Notes: generated by a model from the sequence alone, not told the origin. Counted from the first letter of the stretch, positions 16,219 through 25,523 are shown. The stretch: 64,000 bases of DNA from Massilioclostridium coli (GCF_900095865.1 NZ_FMIZ01000005.1:186001-250000), one strand, 5' to 3'. Made by a program: numbers and translations.

Positions 16219-16293
16219 AAAAAATATAAATTTTAAATTTGTTTTATTATTTTACTTTTATATATTTTTACAGAAGAAAGAAGGATGGCTTTT

Positions 16294-17358
16294 ATGATGG
16301 ATCTCAGGGTTGAATTGACGAAGAATCCAAAAGAAAAACCACAAGGAAACTTAGGATTCGGTAAGTATTTTACTGACCATATGTTTGTTATGGATTATAG
16401 TCCAGAAAACGGCTGGTATAATGCTGCCATTGTCCCTTTTGGGCCGATTGAAGTTTCCCCAGCTTGTATGTGTTTGCACTATGGCCAGGAAGTATTTGAA
16501 GGGATGAAGGCATACCGCAATAGTGAAGGTGGTGTTCAGTTATTCCGTCCAGAAGAAAACTTTAAACGTTTGAACGTCTCCAATGACCGTATGTGTATCC
16601 CAAAATTTGATGAAGCGTTTTTGCTGGATGCATTAATGAAATTAGTAGAAATCGACCAGGAATGGGTTCCAAGAGAGGAAGGCGCCTCTTTATATATTCG
16701 TCCGTTTATCATTGGTACAGAGCCATCTTTGGGCGCGCATAGCTCTACTCATTTTAAATTTTTAATTATTATGTCACCATCCGGCGCTTATTATGAAACC
16801 GGCTTAGCTCCAGTTAAAATTTATGTGGAAACCAAATACGTTCGAGCGGTAACCGGTGGGACAGGTTTTGCGAAAACAGCGGGCAACTATGCTGCTTCTA
16901 TGAAAGCACAGGATGTTGCGGCCGAAGAAGGATATTCCCAGGTATTATGGCTGGATGGCGTTGAACGAAAATATGTAGAAGAAGTAGGCGCTATGAATGT
17001 ATTCTTTAAATTAGGGGATGAAATTGTAACCCCTGCTTTGGATGGTAGTATTTTATCCGGTATTACCAGAAAATCCGTTGTTGACATTTTAAAATCCTGG
17101 GGCATGAATGTTCAAGAAAGAATGCTTTCTATTGATGAATTGGTACAAGCATATAAAGATGGAAAACTGGAAGAGGCGTGGGGTACAGGTACCGCAGCTG
17201 TTATCTCTCCAATTGGCGAGTTAAAATACGGCGATTTGGTTATGGAAATTAATCAGAATCAAATTGGGCCTATTTCTCAAAAACTGTATGATACATTAAC
17301 TGGCATCCAGTGGGGTAAAATCGAGGATACCTTTGGTTGGGTAAAAAAAGTAGACTAA
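16294..17358 (+). CDS. ilvE: Branched-chain amino-acid aminotransferase
   Basis: Transfers the amino group between glutamate and the keto acids of leucine, isoleucine and valine, with PLP as cofactor. I choose the ATG at 16294, with AAGGA about 7 bases upstream; the ATG at 16285 overlaps that site. This is a type II (eukaryote-like) class IV aminotransferase. Its N-terminal LGFGKYFTDHMFVMDY is followed by CLHYGQEVFEGMKAYR, which lines the substrate pocket. The PLP lysine is in FAKTAGNYAAS, near residue 193. EEVGAMNVFF and DGSILSGITRKS bind the PLP phosphate, and EAWGTGTAAVISPIG is the late conserved loop. The length (354) is normal. It is a single-gene unit with its own promoter and terminator. 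Confidence 0.95.
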   Translation: MMDLRVELTKNPKEKPQGNLGFGKYFTDHMFVMDYSPENGWYNAAIVPFGPIEVSPACMCLHYGQEVFEGMKAYRNSEGGVQLFRPEENFKRLNVSNDRMCIPKFDEAFLLDALMKLVEIDQEWVPREEGASLYIRPFIIGTEPSLGAHSSTHFKFLIIMSPSGAYYETGLAPVKIYVETKYVRAVTGGTGFAKTAGNYAASMKAQDVAAEEGYSQVLWLDGVERKYVEEVGAMNVFFKLGDEIVTPALDGSILSGITRKSVVDILKSWGMNVQERMLSIDELVQAYKDGKLEEAWGTGTAAVISPIGELKYGDLVMEINQNQIGPISQKLYDTLTGIQWGKIEDTFGWVKKVD

Positions 17359-17374
17359 TCATACATATGAATTA

Positions 17375-17428
17375 ATGCCTATATTTTAATGGAACTAGAA
17401 TAGTCATCCTTAAAATATAGGCATTTTT
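17375..17428 (+). terminator. Intrinsic terminator of ilvE
   Basis: ATGCCTATATTTTAA and TTAAAATATAGGCAT form a long stem across a loop of about 19 bases, followed by TTTTATTG. Confidence 0.85.
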
Positions 17429-17490
17429 ATTGTTTTTTTGGGTTTTATTTTGTTTTTTTCGTTTAATTAACCGTAATTGATGGATTAACC

Positions 17491-17519
17491 TTGCAAAATG
17501 CTATCGAGTATGGTAAACT
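17491..17519 (+). promoter_or_regulatory. Likely promoter of the amino-acid ABC transporter operon
   Basis: TTGCAA (17491-17496) and TAAACT (17514-17519) are 17 bases apart. A second -10-like TATAAT occurs near 17530. The leader of about 80 bases shows no recognisable riboswitch. Confidence 0.55.
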
Positions 17520-17607
17520 CATAAAATGTATAATATGAATATTTATACAAAAATAAAGAAAGTAACTTTTTATAAATTTTAATGTTAAATTGTAGGAGGA
17601 TTATGTA

Positions 17608-18447
17608 ATGAAAAAATTAGTCGCTGTATTATTGGCTGGAGTATTAGCTCTGGGAGCTTTCGCTGGTTGTGGCGGAGAAAAATCATCGGTAGAATCTATT
17701 AAAAAATCTGGTAAACTGGTTATGACAACCAATGCTGCATTCCCACCATTTGAATATGTAAGCGATGGAGATAAAGTAGTTGGCGTTGACGCTGACATCG
17801 CACAGGCAATCGCGGATGAATTGGGTGTGGAATTGCAAATTGACAATGTTACATTTGATGGTGCATTAACCGCTATTTCTACTGGTAAAGCTGATATTGC
17901 CGCTGCTGGTATTACTGTAACAGAGGAAAGAAAACAAAATATGGATTTCTCTGATACTTATGCAACTTCTGTACAGTATGTAATCACTAAAAAAGGTGTA
18001 ACTGTAAATAACATTGAAGATTTAAAAGGCAAAAAGATGGGCGTTCAGATGGGCACCACTGGAGATTTGATTTTAACAGATGAGATCAATGGCTATCAAG
18101 ATGATGATGGTAACAATGTAGAAGGTGTTTTACAAGGCAGTGGTGCTGAAGTAATTCAATACAAATCTGCATTAGAAGCAGCTTTGGACATGAACAATGG
18201 CAACTTGGATGCTGTAGTAATTGACAAACTGCCAGCTGAAAATATTGTTGCGGTAAATGATAATATGACCTGTACAGAACTGGTTTATGCAGATGGTAGC
18301 AGCACACAGGAAGAATATGCAATTGCTGTACAAAAAGGGAACCAAGAATTATTAGATGTTATTAACGATGTATTGAAAAAATTAGATGAAGAAGGTAAAA
18401 TTGACGAATTCATTTTGGAACATACTGGTGCAGCAAAGGTTCAATAA
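17608..18447 (+). CDS. Amino-acid ABC transporter, substrate-binding lipoprotein (279 aa)
   Basis: The ATG is preceded by AGGAGG with about 8 bases spacing. Residues 1-20 are a lipoprotein signal with lipobox LGAFAGC, so it is anchored outside the membrane. The mature part is a type 2 periplasmic-binding fold (SBP_bac_3): KLVMTTNAAFPPFEY, VGVDADIAQAIADELG, DGALTAISTGKADIAAAGI and MDFSDTYATS. The hinge strand VQMGTTGD follows, then a C-terminal helix ending IDEFILEHTGA. This is the polar amino-acid class; the exact ligand is not evident. Permease and ATPase genes follow. A 10-bp hairpin lies between this gene and the permease, a common device for making more binding protein than transporter. 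Confidence 0.92.
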   Translation: MKKLVAVLLAGVLALGAFAGCGGEKSSVESIKKSGKLVMTTNAAFPPFEYVSDGDKVVGVDADIAQAIADELGVELQIDNVTFDGALTAISTGKADIAAAGITVTEERKQNMDFSDTYATSVQYVITKKGVTVNNIEDLKGKKMGVQMGTTGDLILTDEINGYQDDDGNNVEGVLQGSGAEVIQYKSALEAALDMNNGNLDAVVIDKLPAENIVAVNDNMTCTELVYADGSSTQEEYAIAVQKGNQELLDVINDVLKKLDEEGKIDEFILEHTGAAKVQ

Positions 18448-18476
18448 TTTTTGTAGATTGGAAATCATAAAAAACA

Positions 18477-18504
18477 ATACAGCAGGCGGCTTCACCTGCT
18501 GTAT
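18477..18504 (+). promoter_or_regulatory. Intercistronic hairpin between binding protein and permease genes
   Basis: ATACAGCAGG and CCTGCTGTAT pair perfectly over an 8-base loop. Only TTGTGG follows, so it is at best a partial terminator. Such hairpins often protect the upstream message or reduce downstream expression. Confidence 0.7.
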
Positions 18505-18527
18505 TTGTGGCATTTTAAAGGAGGTTT

Positions 18528-19226
18528 GTGGATTTTATGGACTCATTGGTTCAAAAGTTTATCTCTACGTTTGTAACGGATGACCGCTGGGTATTATTCC
18601 TCAAAGGTTGGGGAACAACTGTAGCAATCTCTATTTTTGCTGTATTGGTTGGCGTTGCTCTAGGTGTATTGATTGCTGTATGTAAAGTATATACTGCCCA
18701 AACAGGAAAATTAAAAATATTGGATAAAATCCTTAGTGTTTATGTCGCAATTGTGCGAGGAACACCAGTTGTCCTACAGGTTATGATTATGTATTATATC
18801 ATTCTGGTATCTGTAAGTAATACATTATTTGTAGCTGTTATGGCTTTTGGTATTAACTCCAGTGCATATGTATCCGAAATTGTGCGTGCAGGTATTAGTT
18901 CTATTGACCCAGGGCAAATGGAGGCTGGTCGCTCTTTGGGACTAAGTAGGATGTCTACTATGCGGTATATTATTTTGCCTCAGGCCATTAAGAATATCTT
19001 GCCTGCATTAGGAAATGAATTTATTGCTTTGTTAAAAGAGACCTCTGTTGTTGGTTTTATTCCACTAACCGATTTAACCAAAGCCAGCGACTTTGTGCGT
19101 AGCAGAACTTATGATGCGTTTTTCCCACTGATTGCTGCTGCATTGATTTATTTTGTTATGGTGATGCTGTTATCCTTGTTGATGAAAAAATTGGAAAAGA
19201 GGTTGGCGAAAAGTGATAGACGTTAA
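18528..19226 (+). CDS. Amino-acid ABC transporter permease
   Basis: Two starts are possible. GTG at 18528 is only 3 bases from GGAGG and ATG at 18537 is 12 bases away; neither is ideal, and the difference is three residues. The protein has an N-terminal periplasmic-facing part, then [20 protein letters not shown], and five membrane helices. The EAA loop ASRS-equivalent reads [19 protein letters not shown], followed by [20 protein letters not shown]; this loop docks with the ATPase. The pattern is that of HisM/GlnP-type permeases, which work as dimers. It completes the transporter with the binding protein upstream and the ATPase, which it overlaps by 14 bases. Confidence 0.92.
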   Translation: MDFMDSLVQKFISTFVTDDRWVLFLKGWGTTVAISIFAVLVGVALGVLIAVCKVYTAQTGKLKILDKILSVYVAIVRGTPVVLQVMIMYYIILVSVSNTLFVAVMAFGINSSAYVSEIVRAGISSIDPGQMEAGRSLGLSRMSTMRYIILPQAIKNILPALGNEFIALLKETSVVGFIPLTDLTKASDFVRSRTYDAFFPLIAAALIYFVMVMLLSLLMKKLEKRLAKSDRR

Positions 19227-19935
19227 AAATCTTCAAAAATCTTTTGGTGACAACCATGTATTGTGTGGCATTAATGAGCACATTGAAAAAGGGGAAAAAG
19301 TTGTTATTATCGGACCATCTGGTTCTGGTAAAAGTACTTTTTTACGCTGTTTGAATTTGTTGGAACAGCCCACTGGTGGACAAATCTTTGTAGATGGAAC
19401 TGAAATTACAGATAAAAAATGTAATATCAATCAGGTTCGTCAAAAGATGGGGATGGTATTCCAACATTTTAATTTATTCCCACACTTAACCGTATTAAAG
19501 AATATTACACTGGCACCTGTAAAATTGAAATTGATGACTCAAGAAGAAGCTGATCAAAAAGCTTATGAGCTACTGGAACGGATTGGGCTCCGCGATAAGG
19601 CGGAAGAATATCCAAACATGCTTTCCGGTGGGCAGAAACAAAGGATTGCCATTGTTCGTGCGTTGGCGATGAATCCGGAAGTTATGCTGTTTGATGAACC
19701 AACTTCTGCATTGGACCCTGAAATGGTTGGGGAAGTACTGGAAGTTATGAAAGAACTTGCCCAAGCTGGGATGACAATGGTGGTAGTAACCCATGAAATG
19801 GGATTTGCCCGTGAGGTTGGAACTCGTGTCCTGTTTATGGATGGCGGTAAGGTATTGGAACAAAATGAACCAGAAGCATTCTTTTCAAATCCACAACATC
19901 CGCGTTTAAAAGATTTCCTATCAAAAGTGCTATAA
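19213..19935 (+). CDS. Amino-acid ABC transporter ATP-binding protein (GlnQ-like)
   Basis: The frame starts with GTG at 19213, inside the end of the permease gene, with AGAGG about 10 bases upstream. All ABC motifs are present: Walker [10 protein letters not shown] (from about residue 34), Q-loop in [16 protein letters not shown], signature LSGGQKQR, Walker [14 protein letters not shown], and the switch histidine in [10 protein letters not shown]. The 240-residue length is standard for the polar amino-acid uptake family. It hydrolyses ATP at the inner face of the membrane to drive import through the adjacent permease. The three-gene operon ends here with a clear terminator. Confidence 0.95.
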   Translation: MIDVKNLQKSFGDNHVLCGINEHIEKGEKVVIIGPSGSGKSTFLRCLNLLEQPTGGQIFVDGTEITDKKCNINQVRQKMGMVFQHFNLFPHLTVLKNITLAPVKLKLMTQEEADQKAYELLERIGLRDKAEEYPNMLSGGQKQRIAIVRALAMNPEVMLFDEPTSALDPEMVGEVLEVMKELAQAGMTMVVVTHEMGFAREVGTRVLFMDGGKVLEQNEPEAFFSNPQHPRLKDFLSKVL

Positions 19936-19950
19936 TTATACAAATATAAG

Positions 19951-19980
19951 TCCAGATGAAATTTTTCATCTGGATTTTTT
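19951..19980 (+). terminator. Intrinsic terminator of the ABC transporter operon
   Basis: TCCAGATGAAA and TTTCATCTGGA form the stem, followed by six T residues. Confidence 0.9.
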
Positions 19981-20440
19981 ATGGTGTTTTAGATGTGAAG
20001 AAAATCCCTCAGTTTAATCGGGGGAAAAAGAGTAATACAACGATAATAATGGCTAAAAAGTTATGATAGCAGCATAACTTGTTCCCATCTGATACGGCTA
20101 TTTTATAGCGGTGAGGAGATGTTATGTTAGTGGCAATTCCAATTCGACATAAGAGGATTTCTCTTTCAGTTCATAAAAAATCTATTATGTGTAGTTCAAA
20201 GGATGTATAAACTTCTAGGTACTTATTAATAAAAAGCTTAAAGTAGTAGATATATCCAAATCCTCTCTTTCCATTATGAATTAGGCAATTTTGAACGATT
20301 TATCCATTTGTCTTTATTACAAGATCCGCAATATAGGTAATTTATCAAGATAACAGACGAGTAGAACTCTTACCCTAGATGGAAAACAAGATGAATATTT
20401 CGATATAGTTGATTCGAAATAAGCAAAAAATAAGAAATAA
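19981..20440. other. Gene-poor spacer
   Basis: No protein-coding gene is convincing here. A perfect 8-bp hairpin (AAGTTATG/CATAACTT) lies at 20058-20080. A 28-codon frame from 20124 to 20210 has GAGGAG 5 bases upstream but no recognised product. The rest is AT-rich sequence without structure I can name. Confidence 0.5.
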
Positions 20441-20468
20441 TAAAAGGCAGCCAATTGGCTGCCTTTTA
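20441..20468 (-). terminator. Terminator of the rodA-rsmD-coaD operon (works in both directions)
   Basis: AAAGGCAGCC and GGCTGCCTTT pair perfectly over a 4-base loop, with T-rich sequence on both sides. It abuts the stop codon of the coiled-coil gene. Confidence 0.85.
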
Positions 20469-20921
20469 TTATTTTGAACTTTTTCGGATTGCCGCATGGG
20501 CACCTTTTAATTCTTGCAGATTGGTTAACAGAGTTTCCTCTGATTTCGTCAAAACTCGTTCCACATATTCATTGGTCATTTGCTTAATCTCATTGGATTG
20601 GTTATGTGCTTGAGTCAACATCTGGTTTGCACGGGTTTTTGCTTCTTTTAGGATTTCGGTATCCGAAACCAGTCGTTTTGCTTTTAATTCCGCATCCCGG
20701 ATAATCTGTTCCGCTTCTTTTTTCGCATCGTTGATAATATCTTGTCGATCTGCAACAATCATTTTAGATTGTTTAATCTCTTTTGGCAGCTGCAGGTGAA
20801 TTTCACTGATTAAATCCAGCATTCGCTCCACATTTACAACAGATTTTCCACCGGATAATGGCAAAGACCAAGCTTGCTCCAACATATCCTCCATGGTATC
20901 CAAAATTTCGTTGATATTCAC
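20469..20921 (-). CDS. Coiled-coil protein, DivIVA/ATPase-subunit-like (150 aa)
   Basis: The ATG is preceded by GAGGGGG with about 10 bases spacing. It begins MNINEILDTMEDMLEQAWSL and then a short Gly-rich turn (PLSGGKSVVNVERML). From about residue 50 to 125 it is one long charged helix rich in Lys, Glu and Ala (DIINDAKKEAEQIIRDAELK, then ILKEAKTRANQMLTQAHNQS), a clear coiled coil. Relatives in Clostridia are usually labelled ATPase or V-type ATPase subunit H-like because of this helix. There is no nucleotide-binding motif, so that label is misleading. The N-terminal part followed by a long coil recalls DivIVA-like division and curvature proteins. It is the last gene of the rodA-rsmD-coaD operon, which fits a role near cell shape or division, as inference only. 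Confidence 0.7.
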   Translation of the reverse strand: MNINEILDTMEDMLEQAWSLPLSGGKSVVNVERMLDLISEIHLQLPKEIKQSKMIVADRQDIINDAKKEAEQIIRDAELKAKRLVSDTEILKEAKTRANQMLTQAHNQSNEIKQMTNEYVERVLTKSEETLLTNLQELKGAHAAIRKSSK

Positions 20922-20954
20922 AACAATAACCCCCTCTTTTTTTAATGCTCTTTA

Positions 20955-21440
20955 TTATTTTTTCCTCAATCCAGTTTCAATATCATGTAAAATTTCCGGC
21001 GGTACAAAGGTACTGATATCCCCACCTAAACGCCCAATTTGGCGAACTAGGCTGGAACTAAGGTACATATTTTCGCCCTGAGTAGTTAAGAATACTGTTT
21101 CCGCATCTGGATTTAATTTTTTATTTGCCATTGCCATCTGGAATTCATATTCGAAGTCCGAAACTGCGCGCAATCCTTTTACAATTGCGCACGCACCACA
21201 GTCACGCATATAGTCTGCCAATAAGCCGTCGCTAAAATCGGTTACTACATTTGGTAGGTTCGCAGTGGCCCGTTCAATAAATTCCATCCGCTGCGTAGCG
21301 GAAAAAGTGGCGTCTTTATCTGGGTTAACAGACACCAAAACAATCACACGATCAAATAACTGGCTGGCACGTCTAATAATATCCAAATGCCCTTTGGTAA
21401 TTGGGTCAAAACTGCCAGGACATACTGCAATTTTTCTCAT
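20955..21440 (-). CDS. coaD: Phosphopantetheine adenylyltransferase
   Basis: Carries out the fourth step of coenzyme A synthesis: ATP plus 4'-phosphopantetheine gives dephospho-CoA. The 161-residue length is standard. PGSFDPITKGHLDIIRRA (residues 8-25) holds the nucleotidyltransferase T/HxGH motif, here KGH. IVKGLRAVSDFEYEFQMA binds the pantetheine, and the late segment NMYLSSSLVRQI is the SxxxR ATP-binding motif. The ATG has GGGAG 9 bases upstream. The gene follows rsmD by 28 bases on the minus strand; rsmD-coaD is a very common pair in Firmicutes. Confidence 0.97.
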   Translation of the reverse strand: MRKIAVCPGSFDPITKGHLDIIRRASQLFDRVIVLVSVNPDKDATFSATQRMEFIERATANLPNVVTDFSDGLLADYMRDCGACAIVKGLRAVSDFEYEFQMAMANKKLNPDAETVFLTTQGENMYLSSSLVRQIGRLGGDISTFVPPEILHDIETGLRKK

Positions 21441-21468
21441 TGTTCCACGCTCCCTTTGTCTTGGACAC

Positions 21469-22011
21469 TTAAGCTTCTACCATACGGTAGGTTGTCAATT
21501 TGATTTTTCCATATTGGTAAGTACGGTACTGCTGGAACTCTCCAACTTGTTCAGGGAGTTCATCGCGGATACCGGTTTCACAAATAATAACGCCATTTTC
21601 GGTTAATTTTCCACTTAAAGCTTGTAGTGCGGCCGGGATCATTTCTTTATGATAAGGTGGATCCATTAGGACAATATCATATTGGTCCTTTGTGCCAGCT
21701 AAAAATGTAAGGGCGTCATTTAATACAACTCTGGCCCTACTCATTAGATTACAGTGTTGTAAATTTTGTTTTTGTACCTCCTGCGCTTTTCTGGACTGGT
21801 CTACAAATACACAGGTGCTTGCCCCACGGCTTAATGCTTCAATTCCTAATTGGCCAGATCCGGCAAATAAATCCAATACCATCGCACCAGGAAGGTCAAA
21901 TTGGATAATGCTAAAAAGCCCTTCCTTTACACGGTCGGTTGTAGGACGGACATCCATTCCTTCTAAGGTAATGAGTTTACGACCTTTTGCGGTGCCTGTA
22001 ATTACTCGCAT
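21469..22011 (-). CDS. rsmD: 16S rRNA (guanine-966 N2)-methyltransferase
   Basis: Methylates G966 in the small ribosomal subunit using SAM. It starts MRVITGTAKGRKLITLEG, the usual RsmD opening, with VRPTTDRVKEGLFSII next. Motif I is VLDLFAGSGQLGIEALSRGA and the catalytic motif IV is VLMDPPYHKE near residue 115. The length (180) fits. The ATG follows AAGGAG with 8 bases spacing. It sits between rodA (18 bases upstream) and coaD in a minus-strand operon. Confidence 0.95.
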   Translation of the reverse strand: MRVITGTAKGRKLITLEGMDVRPTTDRVKEGLFSIIQFDLPGAMVLDLFAGSGQLGIEALSRGASTCVFVDQSRKAQEVQKQNLQHCNLMSRARVVLNDALTFLAGTKDQYDIVLMDPPYHKEMIPAALQALSGKLTENGVIICETGIRDELPEQVGEFQQYRTYQYGKIKLTTYRMVEA

Positions 22012-22029
22012 AATAATCTCCTTTTATAA

Positions 22030-23184
22030 TTAAAATAAATGGTCTTTTTTTGTTGTATTCATTCGGACACTTAGGGCAAGCCCTAGTATCATATAGGTGG
22101 TTAAAGCGGATGTCCCTCCCGCACTGACAAATGGTAATGGAATACCGATAACCGGAAGAACACAAAGCACCATTCCAATATTAATAACTGACTGGAAAAA
22201 CAGCACAGCAAATACACCAACAGAAATATAGGATCCCAATGGATCATCCGCCGAACGTGCGTTGATAATGAGTTTGATACACATTACCATAATCCAGATT
22301 ACCAGGGCAATACAACCAACAAAACCGAATACCTGGCCTACATGGGCAAAGATAAAATCGTTGTACAATTCTGGAGTAGTGGTAATCAATTTATCTGACA
22401 AAAGCCCTTTTCCGGTCAATTGGCCGGAACCCAAGGTAATTTTACCCCAGTACTGTTGTAACGTATCTCCAAGCCTATTTTCATATAGATATTCGTCCGA
22501 TAACAAAAATCTCTTTTGTAGGTAATCATCCATGACGAAATTAAAAAAGACAAATCCAGCAATTACCGCTGCCCCCAAACCGGGAAGAATTAGTTTCCAA
22601 CTTAATCCAGAGGTGAATAAAATACAAAGGAAAATCAAAATGAACACTAACATTGTTCCATAGTCTCCAGATAGGAAGCCCAATCCAATGGGAACCAATC
22701 CATGCAGAATTAAGAACAACAGGGTTTTTGGCTGATTAATATGGTCTCTCACAGACGAGGCGTGAAGCGAGAACGTAAGGATAAATCCAAGTTTTAAGAA
22801 TTCAAATGGTTGAATGTCCATAAAACCAATATTCAAAAGGATACGGTCATCAGATCCCATACCATCTCCGTTTCTCATAGAACCCAATGGGGTAAACAAA
22901 GTCAATCCAATTAAAATTAAAATAATGGGCACATAAAGCTTCCATAATTTTGCTAGGGTATGGTAATCAATTAAAGAGATAATGATTGCTGCTACAATTC
23001 CCACACAGCTAGAAGCTATTTGCATATAAAACGGCCTCCATTGGATAGCACCAGCGGTTGCCAATGAATATTGTAATGTACAACTTAGAATAGATAACAT
23101 AATTGCCATCACCAATAACATCTTGTCCGTTTCCCGGACATAGTCTCGTATGGCACTTCCAATTTTAAAAACAAAATTTTTCAT
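22030..23184 (-). CDS. rodA: Peptidoglycan glycosyltransferase RodA (SEDS family)
   Basis: A SEDS polymerase that makes glycan strands from lipid II during side-wall growth, in the inner membrane. I use the ATG at 23184; the TTG just before it is in frame but less likely. About ten membrane helices are visible. Family motifs are present: DIQPFEFLKLGFI (the WxxPSE-like segment), SGDYGTMLVF, NDFIFAHVGQVFGFVG, and the C-terminal LPVIGIPLPFVSAGGTSAL. The length (384) matches RodA rather than the longer FtsW. As first gene of the rodA-rsmD-coaD operon it is probably read from a promoter in the spacer before fhs. SpoVE and FtsW are close relatives; RodA is the best fit but paralogue naming is not certain. 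Confidence 0.88.
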   Translation of the reverse strand: MKNFVFKIGSAIRDYVRETDKMLLVMAIMLSILSCTLQYSLATAGAIQWRPFYMQIASSCVGIVAAIIISLIDYHTLAKLWKLYVPIILILIGLTLFTPLGSMRNGDGMGSDDRILLNIGFMDIQPFEFLKLGFILTFSLHASSVRDHINQPKTLLFLILHGLVPIGLGFLSGDYGTMLVFILIFLCILFTSGLSWKLILPGLGAAVIAGFVFFNFVMDDYLQKRFLLSDEYLYENRLGDTLQQYWGKITLGSGQLTGKGLLSDKLITTTPELYNDFIFAHVGQVFGFVGCIALVIWIMVMCIKLIINARSADDPLGSYISVGVFAVLFFQSVINIGMVLCVLPVIGIPLPFVSAGGTSALTTYMILGLALSVRMNTTKKDHLF

Positions 23185-23304
23185 CAAAAATTCCCCAAAT
23201 TAATCGATCCTGAATTTTATTCGATTTTTCGATATGAACTCTATTTTATTATATCGATAACCAGTAGAAAATTCAACCTTTTAGTAGCACTATTCACAAA
23301 AATG

Positions 23305-23313
23305 TGATATAAT
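23305..23313 (+). promoter_or_regulatory. Extended -10 promoter of the fhs operon
   Basis: TGATATAAT is a TG-plus-TATAAT extended -10; the -35 region (TAGCAC, 23285-23290) is weak. Transcription would begin at about 23320, giving a leader of roughly 110 bases with two hairpins. Confidence 0.6.
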
Positions 23314-23335
23314 AAATGCAACTTTAATTTTTCTA

Positions 23336-23413
23336 TCTGACTGGAACGAATATCGTCAGAAATAATTATGCCTGAAATGATTTTAGGCGGTACAGGTAAA
23401 GATTATTCAGGCA
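23336..23413 (+). promoter_or_regulatory. Structured leader upstream of fhs (two hairpins)
   Basis: Hairpin 1 is TCTGAC/GTCAGA (23336-23341 with 23355-23360), with a 13-base loop. Hairpin 2 is TGCCTGAA/TTCAGGCA (23369-23376 with 23406-23413), with a 29-base loop holding TTTTAGGCGG. It ends 7 bases before the GGAG ribosome site, so changes in folding could affect translation. It does not match the ZTP or tetrahydrofolate riboswitch consensus as I know them. Confidence 0.5.
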
Positions 23414-23431
23414 AAGCAGAGGAGAGATACT

Positions 23432-25096
23432 ATGTTAACGGATATTGAAATTGCTCAACAGGCAAAGATGCTTCCAATCACAAAAATTGGAGAACAGTTA
23501 GGGTTAACCGAAGATGATTTGGAATTGTACGGGAAGTACAAAGCGAAAATCTCAGCAGAAGCGGAACAACGTTTTAGCACAAAACCGGATGGTAAACTGG
23601 TTTTAGTCACTGCAATTAATCCAACTCCTGCTGGCGAAGGAAAGACAACGACCAGTGTTGGCTTGGGAGAAGCCATGTGTAAAATGGGGAAAAAAGCGGT
23701 TTTAGCTCTGCGGGAACCTTCCCTTGGTCCTGTATTTGGCATTAAAGGTGGCGCAGCTGGTGGTGGCTACGCCCAGGTGGTACCAATGGAGGATATCAAC
23801 CTACATTTTACAGGGGACATGCACGCTATTACTGCGGCGAATAACCTGCTTTGCGCATTGATTGACAACCATCTGCAACAGGGAAATGAATTGGGGATCG
23901 ACCAAAGGAGAATCCTTTTTAAACGTTGTTTGGATATGAATGACCGTGCCTTGCGGTATGTAAACGTTGGATTAGGTGGGAAAGTAAATGGAATCCCCCG
24001 CGAAGATGGATTTCAGATTACAGTAGCTAGTGAAATTATGGCGATTCTTTGCTTGGCAAACGATATTGAGGATTTAAAACAGCGCCTTTCCAATATTTTA
24101 GTCGCTTACCGTTATGACAATACCCCAGTTTATGCAAGAGACTTACAGGCACAAGGTGCCATGACAGCTTTATTAAAAGATGCAATCAAACCAAATCTGG
24201 TACAAACATTGGAAAATACCCCAGCCATTATGCACGGAGGTCCATTTGCAAATATTGCACATGGGTGCAACTCGGTACAAGCGACTAAATTGGCGATGAA
24301 ATTAGGGGATTACGCAATTACAGAAGCAGGATTTGGCTCTGACTTGGGGGCAGAAAAATTCTTTGACATCAAATGCCGTTATGCAGGATTATCTCCTGAT
24401 TGTGTTGTGGTTGTTGCTACAGTGCGTGCGTTAAAATACAACGGTGGTGTTCCAAAAACAGAGCTGACTACCGAAAATGTAGCTGCTGTTGAAGCTGGTA
24501 TTGTCAACTTAAAAGCACATATTGAGAATATGCACAAATATGGTGTTCCAGTGGTAGTGGCAATCAACCAGTTTGGTACAGACACTGATGCGGAGTTAAA
24601 AGTAATCAGCGATTGCTGCGAACAGCTTGGCTGTGAATTCGCATTGTCTGAAGTATTCGCAAAAGGCGGAGAAGGCGGCTTAGATTTAGCGGAAAAAGTA
24701 ATCAAGGCCTGTGAAAAACCTGCAAATTTTAAACCTTTGTATGATTTAGATTTAACAATCAACGAAAAAATTGAAACCGTGGCAAGAGAAATTTATGGCG
24801 CTGACGGTGTCGCCGTTACTCCACAAGCACAAAAAGCTATTGACGAGATCACAGCATTAGGTTTTGGTAAACTTCCAATTTGCGTGGCCAAAACCCAGTA
24901 TTCTTTATCTGACGATGCCTCGAAATTAGGACGTCCATCTGGTTTTACCATTACCATCCGGGATGTTAAAGTATCCGCTGGGGCAGGATTTGTTGTTGTT
25001 TATACCGGCAATATCATGACAATGCCAGGGTTGCCAAAAAAGCCGGCAGCACTCTCTATTGATGTGGTAGATGGCCAGATTACAGGATTATTCTAA
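23432..25096 (+). CDS. fhs: Formate-tetrahydrofolate ligase
   Basis: Joins formate to tetrahydrofolate using ATP to make 10-formyl-THF, the one-carbon donor for purN and purH in the operon at 34-37 kb. It opens [20 protein letters not shown], the normal start. The ATP site [20 protein letters not shown] (about 66-85) and the folate-binding [20 protein letters not shown] are intact. The late segment with PTFS-like [19 protein letters not shown] is also present. The length of 554 is standard. The ATG has GGAG 7 bases upstream. It begins a five-gene operon, with tsaE starting directly after its stop codon, which suggests translational coupling. Confidence 0.97.
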   Translation: MLTDIEIAQQAKMLPITKIGEQLGLTEDDLELYGKYKAKISAEAEQRFSTKPDGKLVLVTAINPTPAGEGKTTTSVGLGEAMCKMGKKAVLALREPSLGPVFGIKGGAAGGGYAQVVPMEDINLHFTGDMHAITAANNLLCALIDNHLQQGNELGIDQRRILFKRCLDMNDRALRYVNVGLGGKVNGIPREDGFQITVASEIMAILCLANDIEDLKQRLSNILVAYRYDNTPVYARDLQAQGAMTALLKDAIKPNLVQTLENTPAIMHGGPFANIAHGCNSVQATKLAMKLGDYAITEAGFGSDLGAEKFFDIKCRYAGLSPDCVVVVATVRALKYNGGVPKTELTTENVAAVEAGIVNLKAHIENMHKYGVPVVVAINQFGTDTDAELKVISDCCEQLGCEFALSEVFAKGGEGGLDLAEKVIKACEKPANFKPLYDLDLTINEKIETVAREIYGADGVAVTPQAQKAIDEITALGFGKLPICVAKTQYSLSDDASKLGRPSGFTITIRDVKVSAGAGFVVVYTGNIMTMPGLPKKPAALSIDVVDGQITGLF

Positions 25097-25097
25097 T

Positions 25098-25523
25098 ATG
25101 AAACAGTTTATTACCCATAGCCCGTCTGAAACAGAACAGGTAGCGAGCCAGTTTGCCCAGCAACTAAAACCGGGGGATGTGATTGCCTACCGTGGCGGAT
25201 TGGGAGTAGGAAAAACCGCATTTACAAGAGGCCTTGCGGAGGGATTGCAAGTAATAGGGGAAGTATCTAGCCCTACTTTTAGTTTGGTGAATGAGTATCA
25301 AGGGAAAATTCCACTGTATCATTTTGATATGTATCGTATCAATACATTGGATGACCTATACTTTACAGGATTTTTTGATTATCTGGAAAACGGCAGTATC
25401 CTTGCGATTGAATGGAGCGAAAATATTGCCGATTATCTGCCAGAAAACACGATTACTGTAGAATTGAAACGGTTGGATGAAACCACCCGGGAAATTACAA
25501 TTGATGGAGATGAGCGTTTTTGA
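25098..25523 (+). CDS. tsaE: tRNA t6A biosynthesis ATPase TsaE
   Basis: A small P-loop ATPase that works with TsaB and TsaD to attach threonylcarbamoyl to A37 of ANN-decoding tRNAs. The start is the ATG at 25098, one base after the fhs stop codon; a longer frame into fhs is not needed. Walker A is GGLGVGKTAFTRGLAEGL near residue 35-50. The TsaE signatures SSPTFSLVNEY, HFDMYRI and ILAIEWSEN follow. The length (141) is typical. It overlaps tsaB by four bases (TTGA). Confidence 0.95.
   Translation: MKQFITHSPSETEQVASQFAQQLKPGDVIAYRGGLGVGKTAFTRGLAEGLQVIGEVSSPTFSLVNEYQGKIPLYHFDMYRINTLDDLYFTGFFDYLENGSILAIEWSENIADYLPENTITVELKRLDETTREITIDGDERF

Noticed and set aside
20469-20921. Annotation of the coiled-coil protein as an ATPase
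   Set aside because: No Walker A or B motif is present; the label only reflects similarity of its long charged helix to ATPase stalk subunits.
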